DNA of 64,000 bases from assembly GCF_039631355.1 (NCBI RefSeq), contig NZ_JBDIVF010000001.1, positions 968,787-1,032,786 on the forward strand, in the 5' to 3' direction. The notes below the pieces were generated by a model. That model did no database searches and was not told the DNA's origin. It saw only the letters and a list, made by a program, of their open reading frames with translations. Source of the DNA: Uliginosibacterium paludis (lineage in GTDB: Bacteria > Pseudomonadota > Gammaproteobacteria > Burkholderiales > Rhodocyclaceae). Of the stretch, positions 17,297 through 25,541 are shown piece by piece; position 1 is the stretch's first letter, and every line of letters starts with the position of its first letter. A program made the position numbers and the translations under genes.

Positions 17297-18016
17297 ATGA
17301 AACGCGCCCTCATCACCGGCGGCAGCGGCGCCATCGGTGCCGCCATTGCCCGTCGCCTTGCCGCCAGCGGCCTGCATGTGATCATTCATGCCAATGGCAA
17401 TCTGGCCGGCGCCGAAGCGCTGGCGGCCGAACTGCTTGCCCAAGGTTTTTCCGCCGAAGCCTGCCGCTTCGACGTGGCCGATGAAGCCGCCACCCGCGCC
17501 GCGCTCGACAGTCTGCTCGAAGCCGGCCCGATCCAGGTGCTGGTGAACAACGCCGGCATTCATGACGACGCGGTCTTCCCCGGCATGAGCAGTACGCAAT
17601 GGCATCGCGTGATCGATGTCTCGCTCAATGGCTTCTTCAATGTGACGCAACCGCTGACGATGCCGATGATCCGTACGCGCTGGGGCCGCATCATCAACAT
17701 CTCCTCGGTCGCAGGTCTCACCGGCAACCGTGGTCAGGTGAATTACTCGGCCGCCAAGGGCGCACTGCATTCGGCCAGCAAATCGCTCGCCCTGGAACTC
17801 GCCAGCCGCGGCATCACGGTCAACGCCGTCGCGCCGGGCATCATCCAGTCCGACATGACGAAGGACGTGTTCGACGAGGCCGCGATCAAGCAGATCGTGC
17901 CGATGAAACGCGCCGGCACGCCGGAGGAAGTCGCGGAGTTGGTCGGCTTTCTCGCCTCCGATGCGGCAGCCTACATCACCGCTCAGGTCATCTCGATCAA
18001 TGGCGGCATGATCTGA
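17297..18016 (+). CDS. FabG-like 3-oxoacyl-ACP reductase of the polyene pathway
   Basis: 239 aa classical short-chain dehydrogenase. TGGSGAIG (residues 8-15) is the NADPH-binding turn, NNAG lies near residue 85, Ser in NISSVAG near 136, and YSAAK near 149-153 gives the catalytic Tyr and Lys; the end is ISINGGMI as in FabG. AAAGGA lies upstream at normal spacing. It reduces the 3-keto group after each condensation. Last gene of the operon that begins at 6167; an imperfect hairpin without a T-run follows (18018-18050). Confidence 0.85.
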   Translation: MKRALITGGSGAIGAAIARRLAASGLHVIIHANGNLAGAEALAAELLAQGFSAEACRFDVADEAATRAALDSLLEAGPIQVLVNNAGIHDDAVFPGMSSTQWHRVIDVSLNGFFNVTQPLTMPMIRTRWGRIINISSVAGLTGNRGQVNYSAAKGALHSASKSLALELASRGITVNAVAPGIIQSDMTKDVFDEAAIKQIVPMKRAGTPEEVAELVGFLASDAAAYITAQVISINGGMI

Positions 18017-18127
18017 ATCAGGCGAATCCGCCGGATCGGGGTTCGCCCTGATAGGGTCACAGGCAGTCCGCGCTTACCGTGTTATCGTTATCAACCCTTG
18101 CGGTGCAAGCCGACCGCCCTCCTGATG

Positions 18128-19420
18128 ATGAAACCCCTCGCGCTTTTGACTGCCGCATCCCTGCTGGTGCTGGCGCTCTCCGGATGCAGCATGACCCGCC
18201 AGAAACCCGACTCGCCGCAGATGGCCCCCGGTACGGTCAGCCGCCCCGTCCTCAGTGCGGCAGAAGCCGCCCGCTTCACCCCTGAAACCTATTTCGCGCA
18301 TCGCGGCAGCCTCTCCGCACCGGTGCGCGATCCCTGGAATCCCAAGCCGCTGCGGCTCGACGGCGTGAAGCCTGACTTCACCGTAGGCAGCGGCGCGCAG
18401 TTCGCCAGCGTGCAGCAGGCGGTGAATGCTGCCATCGCCAGCGGCAAGACCACGCGCCAGTACATCCATGTGGCGCCCGGCACCTACAACGGCGCGGTCT
18501 ATGTGCCGATCGACGCGCCGCCGATCACGCTCTATGGCAGCGGCCAGGCCGAGGCGGTGAAGATCCAGCTCACCCTGGACGCGCGCACGAAGCCGGCGGT
18601 CTATGTCGCTGCGGTGAATCCGGCTGGCCAGTTCAAGGCGGGGGACCCGGCCTGGACGATGTACAACACCTGCGCCACGCTGCCGGCCGACAAGGTGATC
18701 GACACGCCCTGCGCTGCGGTGATGTGGTCGCAGTCAGTCGACTTCCAGCTCGCCAACCTGTCGGTCATCAACACCCTGCTCGATACGGTGGACGCCGAAA
18801 CCCACCAGGCGGTGGCGCTGCGCATTGATGGTGACCGCAGCCAGCTCGAAAACGTGCGTCTGATCAGCCGGCAGGACACTTTCCTGATCAACGTCGGCGA
18901 AGCGCCCACGGCCGCCAACAAGCTCGGCACCTATCCGACCGACCGGATCGCCCGCGCCTATGTGCGCAACAGCTATGTGGAAGGCGACATCGACTTCGTG
19001 TTCGGCCGGGCCAACGCGGTGTTCGACGGCTGCGAGTTCCGCGCGGTGTCCACCCGCAAGAATGATCGCGCGGTGATCTTCGCGCCCGACACCGTACCGG
19101 CGTCCTCGCTCGGCTTCCTGGTGATCAACAGCCGCATCACCGGCGACAAGGGCTTCGAGGGCAGCGGCAAGGTCTATCTCGGCCGCTCCTGGGATCAGGG
19201 CGCGGGCGGCACCGGCTACCTCGTCGGCCAGTCGCCCAACGGCCAGATCGTGATCCGCGACAGCTACATCGACTCCAGCATCAAGGCCGCCACGCCCTGG
19301 GACCAGGCCGCCACCACCAACCGGCCGCACAAGGGCAACATCGCGCCGGACCGCAATCTGGACGACCCCGCGCTCAACCGTCTGTGGGAATACAACAACT
19401 ACGGACCGGGCGCCCGCTGA
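18128..19420 (+). CDS. Lipoprotein pectinesterase-family protein (YbhC/PemB-like)
   Basis: 430 aa from ATG 18128 (ATG 18125 also possible; no strong ribosome site for either). The N terminus is a lipoprotein signal with lipobox LALSGC. Pectinesterase family 8 motifs follow in order: RQDTFL around residue 250, GDIDFVFG around 285 with the catalytic Asp, and YLGRSWDQ around 345. The layout matches PemB/YbhC outer-membrane proteins, which de-esterify oligogalacturonides or act as acyl thioester hydrolases. A related secreted pectinesterase begins the window, suggesting pectin use. Transcribed alone and ends at a bidirectional terminator. Confidence 0.8.
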   Translation: MKPLALLTAASLLVLALSGCSMTRQKPDSPQMAPGTVSRPVLSAAEAARFTPETYFAHRGSLSAPVRDPWNPKPLRLDGVKPDFTVGSGAQFASVQQAVNAAIASGKTTRQYIHVAPGTYNGAVYVPIDAPPITLYGSGQAEAVKIQLTLDARTKPAVYVAAVNPAGQFKAGDPAWTMYNTCATLPADKVIDTPCAAVMWSQSVDFQLANLSVINTLLDTVDAETHQAVALRIDGDRSQLENVRLISRQDTFLINVGEAPTAANKLGTYPTDRIARAYVRNSYVEGDIDFVFGRANAVFDGCEFRAVSTRKNDRAVIFAPDTVPASSLGFLVINSRITGDKGFEGSGKVYLGRSWDQGAGGTGYLVGQSPNGQIVIRDSYIDSSIKAATPWDQAATTNRPHKGNIAPDRNLDDPALNRLWEYNNYGPGAR

Positions 19421-19474
19421 AGCCCGCGCTGCATGAAAAAGGCCTCGCCGCGGCGATAATGCATTTCACTTGGG

Positions 19475-19507
19475 CCGTTCGTGGTGAGCTTGTCGAACCA
19501 TGAACGG
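19475..19507. repeat. REP-like palindromic repeat
   Basis: An imperfect palindrome of the CCGTTCGTGGTGAGC...GAACCATGAACGG kind, with GCCGTTC at the left and GAACGGC at the right. It sits in the 218-bp gap between two convergent genes, next to a terminator whose loop holds a second, related sequence (CTTCGGCAAGCTCAGGGCA). Such short repeats are common between genes in proteobacteria. Confidence 0.6.
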
Positions 19508-19520
19508 CTTCGCAGCTCGG

Positions 19521-19570
19521 AAAAAACGCCGTCTTACCCTTCGGCAAGCTCAGGGCAAACGGCGTTTTTT
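19521..19570. terminator. Bidirectional terminator with repeat-derived loop
   Basis: AAAAAACGCCGT at 19521-19532 pairs with ACGGCGTTTTTT at 19559-19570, with a T-run in either direction. It separates the pectinesterase gene (+) from the lipoprotein gene (-). Confidence 0.8.
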
Positions 19571-19638
19571 CTAGGCTGAACTGCATGTGTTGCCGAAGCA
19601 AGCTCTTTTCTTCAGCAAACAGATCGAACTGGATCCGC

Positions 19639-20118
19639 TTACTTGAGCTTGATCGTATAGGTGGTATCGCCCGACTTGCCGTTCTTGCCTTCCACATGAA
19701 CGTCAATCTTGTAGTCACCCGCAGCAAGATTCTTCGGCAGGCTGAGCTGCACGGACGAAGTAAGTTTGTCGAAGGTGGGGGCCTGCGCCGTAATGCTTGC
19801 GTCCTGCGGCTTCCACTCCCACTTCAGATCATCGGCATCCACATTCGTGACCACTGCGATCGTCTTCAGCGTCAGATCGGTGGTTCCTGCCGGTGCGACA
19901 CAGATGCCGAAGCCATCCGTGGTATCGACCTTGGCACCATTGCCGTCGCAGCTCAGCGATCCCTTCTCGATATTCACGGTCGTCACGGCCTTGTCGAGCG
20001 TGTGGCCGATATCATCCAGCGAGTTGTTGTCACCGCTGCCTCCGCCACCGCCACACGCGGTCAGAAGCGTGGAAAGCAGTGCGGCAGCCACGAGGGAGAG
20101 TGTCGTCTTGCGGGTCAT
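19639..20118 (-). CDS. Small lipoprotein with an Ig-like C-terminal domain, function unknown
   Basis: 159 aa from the ATG at 20118; AAAGGA lies six bases upstream, while the earlier in-frame ATG at 20124 directly abuts it. The signal ends in a LLTAC lipobox followed by a five-Gly run, a usual spacer of outer-membrane lipoproteins. The C-terminal half (KTIAVVTN through DTTYTIKLK) has strand patterns like an Ig-like or cadherin-like fold. Two Cys in the mid part could form a disulphide. I do not recognise a family. Transcribed alone. Confidence 0.7.
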   Translation of the reverse strand: MTRKTTLSLVAAALLSTLLTACGGGGGSGDNNSLDDIGHTLDKAVTTVNIEKGSLSCDGNGAKVDTTDGFGICVAPAGTTDLTLKTIAVVTNVDADDLKWEWKPQDASITAQAPTFDKLTSSVQLSLPKNLAAGDYKIDVHVEGKNGKSGDTTYTIKLK

Positions 20119-20329
20119 GTTCATTCCTTTGAATGCGGTCTCGATGGGAGCCTGCGGAAGCAGGCGGGCAAGTGTTTCGAGACGGATTCTAGGAAGACGG
20201 GCGCCCGCACACTGTCACGGACTGTGCCGCCGCAAGGCCCGACCGCAGTATTCACGCGGCATGTGACGCACCGACACAGATTTGCCCGTTTTTTGCGCAG
20301 GCCACCGCCGCGCCGTGCGTGTGGCGGGC

Positions 20330-21385
20330 TCAGTCCTCGCGACGCAGCCAGCGCACGCGCTGCTCGCGCGCATCAGAGGCCTGGAAGCTGGCCTTCTCGC
20401 GGGCGCGCAACTGCCCGCAGCCACCATCCACATCCTGTCCGGCAGAGTCACGCAACTTGGTCAGCACGCCGGCCTGCGTGAGACGCCGCGCGATCTCGCG
20501 CGCCTTGTCCCAGGACGGGCGGCGATAAGGCAGGCCTTCATTGGCGTTGTAGGGAATCATGTTGAGGAGACCATACTTGCCCGCCAGCAGCCGCACGATG
20601 CCGTCCAGCTCGGCCTCGGAATCATTGATGCCTTCGAGCAGCGTCCATTGATACTGAATCGGGTAACCGGTCGCCCGCGCATAGGCCTCGGCCTGCTCGA
20701 CGAGCCAGGCGGGATCGAGACGCGGCGCACGCGGCAAGAGCTCCTCGCGCAGTTTCGCGTCGGTGGTGTGCAGCGACACCGCCAGCGCCGGCTTCACCGG
20801 GCCTTGTGGCAGACGCTCGAAAACGCGTGCGTCACCCACGGTGGAGAAGACGAGATTCTTGTGACCGATGTCCCCGACCGTGCCGAGCAGCTCGATCGCC
20901 TCCATGACATTGTCAAGATTGTGAGAGGGCTCGCCCATGCCCATGAACACCACTTTCTTCACCGGCCGCCGCGAGCGCGCCAGCACCACCTGGGCCGCGA
21001 TCTCGGCACTGCCGACCTGACGCAGAAGCCCGTCCTGCCCGGTCATGCAGAACACGCAGCCGACCGCGCAGCCGACCTGGGTGGAGACGCAGAGCCCGTC
21101 ACGCGGCAGCAGCACGCTTTCCACCGTCTGGCCATCCACCAGGCCGACCAGCAGGCGCGCGGAGCCGTCCTCGCCCGGATGCTCGGAGCGCAGCGCCGCC
21201 AGTGCGGCGAGCTCCAGTTCCAGTGCCGGCAGCGCCCGACGCACCGCGAGCGGCAATACGTCCTCGGCCCGTTTGCGTCCGGCGGTCAGCGGCTGCGCAT
21301 GCAGCCAGGCGCGCAGCACGCGGCGCACATGCTCGGGCTTGGCCCCCAGCTCTGCAAGATGATTCCGGATCTGCCCGATCTGCAT
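20330..21385 (-). CDS. rlmN: RlmN-family radical-SAM RNA methyltransferase
   Basis: 351 aa. The radical-SAM cluster motif is Cys106, Cys110, Cys113 (CAVGCVFC), MGMGEP follows as in RlmN, and the C-terminal DVDGGCGQL provides the methyl-carrying Cys323. RlmN methylates C2 of A2503 in 23S rRNA and A37 in some tRNAs. It lies outside the usual ndk-rlmN-ispG neighbourhood and is shorter than E. coli RlmN (384 aa), so it may be a paralogue of a housekeeping copy elsewhere. It follows the polyene methyltransferase gene by 15 bases on the same strand. Confidence 0.8.
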   Translation of the reverse strand: MQIGQIRNHLAELGAKPEHVRRVLRAWLHAQPLTAGRKRAEDVLPLAVRRALPALELELAALAALRSEHPGEDGSARLLVGLVDGQTVESVLLPRDGLCVSTQVGCAVGCVFCMTGQDGLLRQVGSAEIAAQVVLARSRRPVKKVVFMGMGEPSHNLDNVMEAIELLGTVGDIGHKNLVFSTVGDARVFERLPQGPVKPALAVSLHTTDAKLREELLPRAPRLDPAWLVEQAEAYARATGYPIQYQWTLLEGINDSEAELDGIVRLLAGKYGLLNMIPYNANEGLPYRRPSWDKAREIARRLTQAGVLTKLRDSAGQDVDGGCGQLRAREKASFQASDAREQRVRWLRRED

Positions 21386-21400
21386 GACAGTGGCAAGACC

Positions 21401-22171
21401 TCAGGCGGGCCTGGTCGCCTGGTACTCGGCCAGGATGGACATGCCACGGACATCGATGTGGCGACGCGCCATCACGAAGCCGGCTTCTTCGAGGGTGCGG
21501 ACGACCTCGGCCGGCGGCACGCAGGCTTCGATGGTGTCCCAGTAGTAACGCCAGAGTCTGCTGGTGCCCCGCTTCTCGCGACCGACGACAAAGGCCAGCA
21601 AGGGCACGCAGAGTTTCATGTAGAGCTTGAGCAGAAAGCTCGCGAAGCGGGTTTCCGGCTTGGTGATCTCCAGCAGGCAGAGCTTCGCCCCCGGCTTCAT
21701 GACACGGTGGAATTCGCGGAAAGCGACCGAGAGGTCACCGATGTGGCGCAAGGCGTAGCCCATCGAGAGGAAATCGAAACTCGCATCCGGAAACGGAATC
21801 GCCTCGGCCCTGCCCTCAACGAGCTGCACACCCTCCGGCAGACGGGCCTGCGCCATCATGCCCGGACTGGGATCGACACCGACCACCAGCTTCGCGTCAC
21901 CGGTGATGCGTACCGCCGCGCGTGCCACCAGCCCGGTGCCGGTGCCGACGTCGCAGATCCGCATGCCGGCGCGCAGTCCGGCGCGCTCGAGCGCCTTGCC
22001 GCGATACCAGGGGCCCGAGCCGAGCCCGAGGATGCGCTCCATGCGGTCGTAATCGACCGCCGTGCTGTCGAACATGCCGCGCACGAAGCCGGCCCGCTCG
22101 CTTTCGCTGGCGTAGTAGTCAGTCAGCGGCGCATGCGGCGCATGAACCGTATCGCGTGCCGGAGCGGACAT
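21401..22171 (-). CDS. UbiE/COQ5-like SAM-dependent methyltransferase
   Basis: 256 aa. VRGMFDSTAVDYDRMERIL at the N terminus and ICDVGTGTGL (motif I) are UbiE-like; YALRHIGDL and LCLLEITKP further on match the COQ5 post-motif blocks. UbiE C-methylates the quinone ring. Here the position at the end of the second polyene operon makes methylation of the aryl head group more likely than a role in ubiquinone synthesis; this is inference. Ten bases separate it from the glycosyltransferase gene upstream. Confidence 0.75.
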   Translation of the reverse strand: MSAPARDTVHAPHAPLTDYYASESERAGFVRGMFDSTAVDYDRMERILGLGSGPWYRGKALERAGLRAGMRICDVGTGTGLVARAAVRITGDAKLVVGVDPSPGMMAQARLPEGVQLVEGRAEAIPFPDASFDFLSMGYALRHIGDLSVAFREFHRVMKPGAKLCLLEITKPETRFASFLLKLYMKLCVPLLAFVVGREKRGTSRLWRYYWDTIEACVPPAEVVRTLEEAGFVMARRHIDVRGMSILAEYQATRPA

Positions 22172-22181
22172 CTCGACCTCG

Positions 22182-22943
22182 CTATCGGGAGGAAAACAGT
22201 CGGCGCGCCAGCAGCATCGGCAGGCGCAGGAAAAAGCCGCACATCAGGCGGAAGTGCATCCAGCTCAGCAGGCGGTTGTCACGCCAGTAATTGAAATGGG
22301 AGACCCCGCCCTCGGCTGCACTCAGATACTTTACCGGCGCCGGCAGATTGAGGGCGGGTACGCCCGCCCAGGCCAGACGAACGACGGCTTCCGGGTCGAA
22401 ATCGAAGCGCCGCATCCAGCGCTGGCCGTGCATCACGCGGCGCAGCGGCTCGACCGGATAGATGCGGAAACCATACAGCGAGTCGCCGATGCCTGCCCAG
22501 AGCGTTTCGAGATTCGCCCACCAGTTGGAGATGCGGCGTCCCTTCACGCGCAGCGCCGGCGCACTCGCGTCAAACACCGGCACGCCCAGCACCATCGCGG
22601 CCGGACGCTGGCGCGAGGCCTGCATGAAGGCGGGGATCAGGTCGGCCGGATGCTGACCGTCGGAATCCATGGTCAGCACATGGGTGAAGCCCGCGCGCGC
22701 GGCTTCGTCCAGCCCGTGCAGCACGGCGGCCCCCTTGCCGCGGTTCTCCGGCAGCACCAGCACGCGCAGGCCGGCGTCGGAATCCGCCATGGCCTCCACC
22801 GCTGCCGCACTGCCATCGGTGGAGCCATCGATCACGACCCATACCGGGTTCCACTGCGCACGCGCTGCCCGCACCGTTTCAGCGAGTTTCGCGCCGGCGT
22901 TGTAGCTCGGAATCAGGACGAGATGAGTCAGGGATGCGTTCAT
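22182..22943 (-). CDS. Family 2 glycosyltransferase in the polyene operon
   Basis: 253 aa from ATG 22943, overlapping the acyltransferase stop by four bases. IPSYNAG at the N terminus is the nucleotide-sugar entry motif, DGSTDGS follows, and TMDSDGQHP near residue 95 holds the DxD metal-binding site, as in dolichol-phosphate-mannose-synthase-like GT2 enzymes. No transmembrane C-terminal domain beyond a weak hydrophobic patch. It may attach a sugar to the polyene lipid; similar glycosyltransferases occur in aryl polyene loci. Confidence 0.75.
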   Translation of the reverse strand: MNASLTHLVLIPSYNAGAKLAETVRAARAQWNPVWVVIDGSTDGSAAAVEAMADSDAGLRVLVLPENRGKGAAVLHGLDEAARAGFTHVLTMDSDGQHPADLIPAFMQASRQRPAAMVLGVPVFDASAPALRVKGRRISNWWANLETLWAGIGDSLYGFRIYPVEPLRRVMHGQRWMRRFDFDPEAVVRLAWAGVPALNLPAPVKYLSAAEGGVSHFNYWRDNRLLSWMHFRLMCGFFLRLPMLLARRLFSSR

Positions 22944-23707
22944 GCCTTGCCCGGAGAATGCGGCAGCTGCGTCGCGAAGTAGGCTTCCAGCTCGCGCGTG
23001 GCGGCGACCGGATCGGCCGGTGCCTCGAAGCGCTGCCCGAGCCGGATGCGGAAGTGCATCGGCATGTCCGGCCGGCGCAGGATGGGCCAGCCCTTGCCGA
23101 GAAAGGCCGTGTCGGCCTCGATGATCACGGTCTGGATCGGCACGCCGGCACGGTGCGCGACATAGGCCACCCCGGCACGAAACGCGTTGAGCCGCGGTGG
23201 CGCCTCGGTGCGGGTGCCTTCGGGAAAGAGCAGCAGCTGGCCGCCGCTGCGCAGCTCCTCGACCGCCAGGTTGATCGAGCCGACGAACCAATCGTTGCGG
23301 ATATAACCCGCCAGCCGCGAGCCCGCGCCCCACAGCGGATTGTCGAGCAGGCTGGCCTTGAGCACGCAGGCCACGTCGGGCAGGCGCGAAATCACCATCA
23401 GCGCGTCCAGCAGCCCCGGATGGTTGGGAGCAATGATCATCGCGCCTTCGTCGCGCAGGCGATCAAGCGCGCTCAGATCGAAGCGGGCTACGCCGATCCA
23501 GTGCAGGCACCAGAGGTAGAAGCGGAAACCGTATTCGGCCACGCCGCGGCCGATCAGCACGCCGCGCCGCCCGCGCAGCACGAAGCCGAGCGGCAAGGCG
23601 AAGGCCGTCCAGATCAGGCAGCCGATACCGAGGCCGCCGAGGCCGAGCAGCAGTGCAAAGCGTTCATAGAGATGACGCAGGAAACGAGGCAGGTGCGAAG
23701 GATTCAT
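22940..23707 (-). CDS. PlsC-like 1-acylglycerol-3-phosphate acyltransferase family protein
   Basis: 255 aa from ATG 23707, with GAGG upstream. An N-terminal hydrophobic region (residues about 15-45) anchors it. The catalytic box NHPGLLD (NHX4D) lies near residue 95 and the acceptor-binding FPEGTR near 160, the two hallmark motifs. In polyene clusters such enzymes are proposed to move acyl chains onto lipid acceptors. Tightly coupled to the MipA-like gene upstream (5 bases) and the glycosyltransferase downstream (overlap). Confidence 0.8.
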   Translation of the reverse strand: MNPSHLPRFLRHLYERFALLLGLGGLGIGCLIWTAFALPLGFVLRGRRGVLIGRGVAEYGFRFYLWCLHWIGVARFDLSALDRLRDEGAMIIAPNHPGLLDALMVISRLPDVACVLKASLLDNPLWGAGSRLAGYIRNDWFVGSINLAVEELRSGGQLLLFPEGTRTEAPPRLNAFRAGVAYVAHRAGVPIQTVIIEADTAFLGKGWPILRRPDMPMHFRIRLGQRFEAPADPVAATRELEAYFATQLPHSPGKA

Positions 23708-23712
23708 GCGCC

Positions 23713-24552
23713 TCAATCATCATCGATCGTGACCATCTCGCTCGAACGGGCGAAGGTCCAGGTCAGCCCGAAGCCGGCGGTGAGGTAACTGGTCCGCCGG
23801 ACCAGCGGACTGTCTTCGAACACGGCGCCGTGCAGCGAATCCCAGCGCGCATAGGCGCCGAACCAGACATCGCCGAACTGGCGCGAGACCGAGGCCAGAA
23901 ACTGCATGCCGGAATAGCCGCCACTGGCGCGGTAGGCGGGCCGGTCAGCGCGCGCCTGCGATTCGCTCACGCTGTAGAAATAGCGGTTCTGACGGCTGTC
24001 GGCAAACAGCGGGCCGGCCAGCAGGCCCAGGCGCCAGCCGTCCTTCGAGCCGTCAGCATGGCCGAGGCCGGCGATGTCGAGATTCACCCGCGGCGAGAAG
24101 GTCCAGCCTGCTGCCCGCGGATTCGAGCGCGCCTCGATGGCGCCCCGCAGCGGCATGCGCAGGTCGAGCCGGTAGCTGTCGCCGGCGCTGCGCCAGAGAT
24201 TCACATCCAGCGAAGGGCCGAACTCCAGCATCGGCTTGAGATCCGGCATGCCCTCGCGTGCGCGGTTCTTGCTGCTGCGCACCGGCGGCGTGGCCCCGAC
24301 GCTGAAATTCAGCTCGGTGCGATCCAGATCGAAGAGCCTGGCGCGGACGCCGTTGCGATCAGCCTTGAGCCAGTCGAGGCGATACGCGAAGTAAGGGAAA
24401 GGCAGCAGATAGTTGCGGGATTCATCCGAGCCCCGGTAATCGGGCAGGCGCACACCGCCCAGGCCGGCTCCGAGTTCCCAGCGCGGCACTTCGGTCGCCT
24501 GGGCAGGCAGTGTCGCCAGCAAGGCACAGGACAACAGGCTGCGTTTCAGCAT
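23713..24552 (-). CDS. MipA/OmpV-family outer-membrane protein
   Basis: 279 aa. Signal peptide of about 19 residues (ends PAQA). The mature start ELGAGLGGVRLPDYRGSDE followed by YLLPFPYFAYR is the MipA/OmpV signature, and the rest shows alternating beta strands. It ends with an acidic IDDD tail rather than the usual aromatic residue, which is unusual for a barrel. MipA scaffolds murein enzymes, but many family members are simple outer-membrane proteins; here it may help place the polyene in the outer membrane. Overlaps the chorismatase gene by 7 bases. Confidence 0.75.
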   Translation of the reverse strand: MLKRSLLSCALLATLPAQATEVPRWELGAGLGGVRLPDYRGSDESRNYLLPFPYFAYRLDWLKADRNGVRARLFDLDRTELNFSVGATPPVRSSKNRAREGMPDLKPMLEFGPSLDVNLWRSAGDSYRLDLRMPLRGAIEARSNPRAAGWTFSPRVNLDIAGLGHADGSKDGWRLGLLAGPLFADSRQNRYFYSVSESQARADRPAYRASGGYSGMQFLASVSRQFGDVWFGAYARWDSLHGAVFEDSPLVRRTSYLTAGFGLTWTFARSSEMVTIDDD

Positions 24553-25541
24553 GCGGGCTCCGCATCAAGAAAACCGAAGGCTTCGATCTCGACCAGCAGC
24601 TCGGCCCGGCAGACATCCGCCAGCAGGAAGGAGACGTTCAGCCCCTCGCCCAGCGCGTGCTGCAGGGTCTCGCGAATCACAGGCAGATCTTCGGCATGAC
24701 GCAGATAAACCTTGAGAAACAGCTTGCGCGTCTCGAAGCGGCCAAAGAAGGCATGCCGGTTGGCTTCGGCCACCACCGCATCCAGGTTGCGCAGCGTCTC
24801 GCGGGTCTGCTCGCGCACGTTTCCCAGATGCAGGCTTTCATGGCCAACGATGCTGGCCGTGCCGGAAATGAAGAGAACTTCCTCGCTCTCCAGCCGCAGC
24901 AGGCTGGCGCGCGAGAAGGTCGGCGCACGCGGGCCGTACTGCGCCGGATAGCGGTAGGCGCTGGTCTGGCGCGGATTCTCGATCGGCAGCGCCGAATGCC
25001 GGCCGGCGAGGAAGTAGACCACCAGCTCGCCTTCGGCCGAACCCAGCGCGCAGGCCGAGGGCGAGCCATCGAGCCAGGCCTGGCGCGCCGCGATGAAGGC
25101 GTCCTGGCGACCGATGTTGAACTGGCGGTAGCGCTCCAGGCCGCCGCCGTCGATGTTGATGCCGGGCAGGTAATTCCAGCAGCGCAGCAGATGGGTAAAG
25201 CCGGTCTGCGCCTGCACCGCGAAAACCGCGTCATAGGCCTGACGACTGACCGTCTCGAGCGGACTCATGTCGGCTCCGGGCCGGCAGGCCTGCTCGCCGA
25301 GGCTGATCCAGCCGAAGAGGAAATCTTTGTTGTGGCGGTAATGCAGGCCGTCCAGCGTCCCTTCGGTGAAGGGCCCCTCGGCCAGCCATGCATGAGCCTC
25401 CGCCTCGGCGCCGAACACTTTCAGGCCGACACTGACGTCCGCTCCGGCAAGCTGCACACCGTGTCCGTAAGCCACACAGCCCAGCGCGCCCGGCAAGCGG
25501 CCAGCGCCCGGCGTCTTCCGCAGATCCAGCAAACGACTCAT
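24546..25541 (-). CDS. XanB2/FkbO/Hyg5-type chorismatase (hydroxybenzoate synthase)
   Basis: 331 aa. Family motifs: YRHNKDFLFGWISL near residue 90, LRCWNYLPGIN near 145, ERYRQFNIGRQ just after, and FISGTASIVGHES near 225, which line the chorismate pocket. Chorismatases cleave chorismate to pyruvate plus a dihydrodiol or 3-/4-hydroxybenzoate; XanB2 of Xanthomonas feeds xanthomonadin and ubiquinone synthesis this way. Placed between a ketosynthase and an outer-membrane gene in the second polyene operon, it probably makes the aryl starter used by the ligase at 7078. Overlaps the KS gene by 4 bases. Confidence 0.85.
   Translation of the reverse strand: MSRLLDLRKTPGAGRLPGALGCVAYGHGVQLAGADVSVGLKVFGAEAEAHAWLAEGPFTEGTLDGLHYRHNKDFLFGWISLGEQACRPGADMSPLETVSRQAYDAVFAVQAQTGFTHLLRCWNYLPGINIDGGGLERYRQFNIGRQDAFIAARQAWLDGSPSACALGSAEGELVVYFLAGRHSALPIENPRQTSAYRYPAQYGPRAPTFSRASLLRLESEEVLFISGTASIVGHESLHLGNVREQTRETLRNLDAVVAEANRHAFFGRFETRKLFLKVYLRHAEDLPVIRETLQHALGEGLNVSFLLADVCRAELLVEIEAFGFLDAEPAC

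Noticed and set aside
20282..22294. 670-codon plus-strand frame opposite rlmN and the UbiE-like gene
   Set aside because: Both minus-strand proteins carry full catalytic motifs; the plus frame is a shadow.
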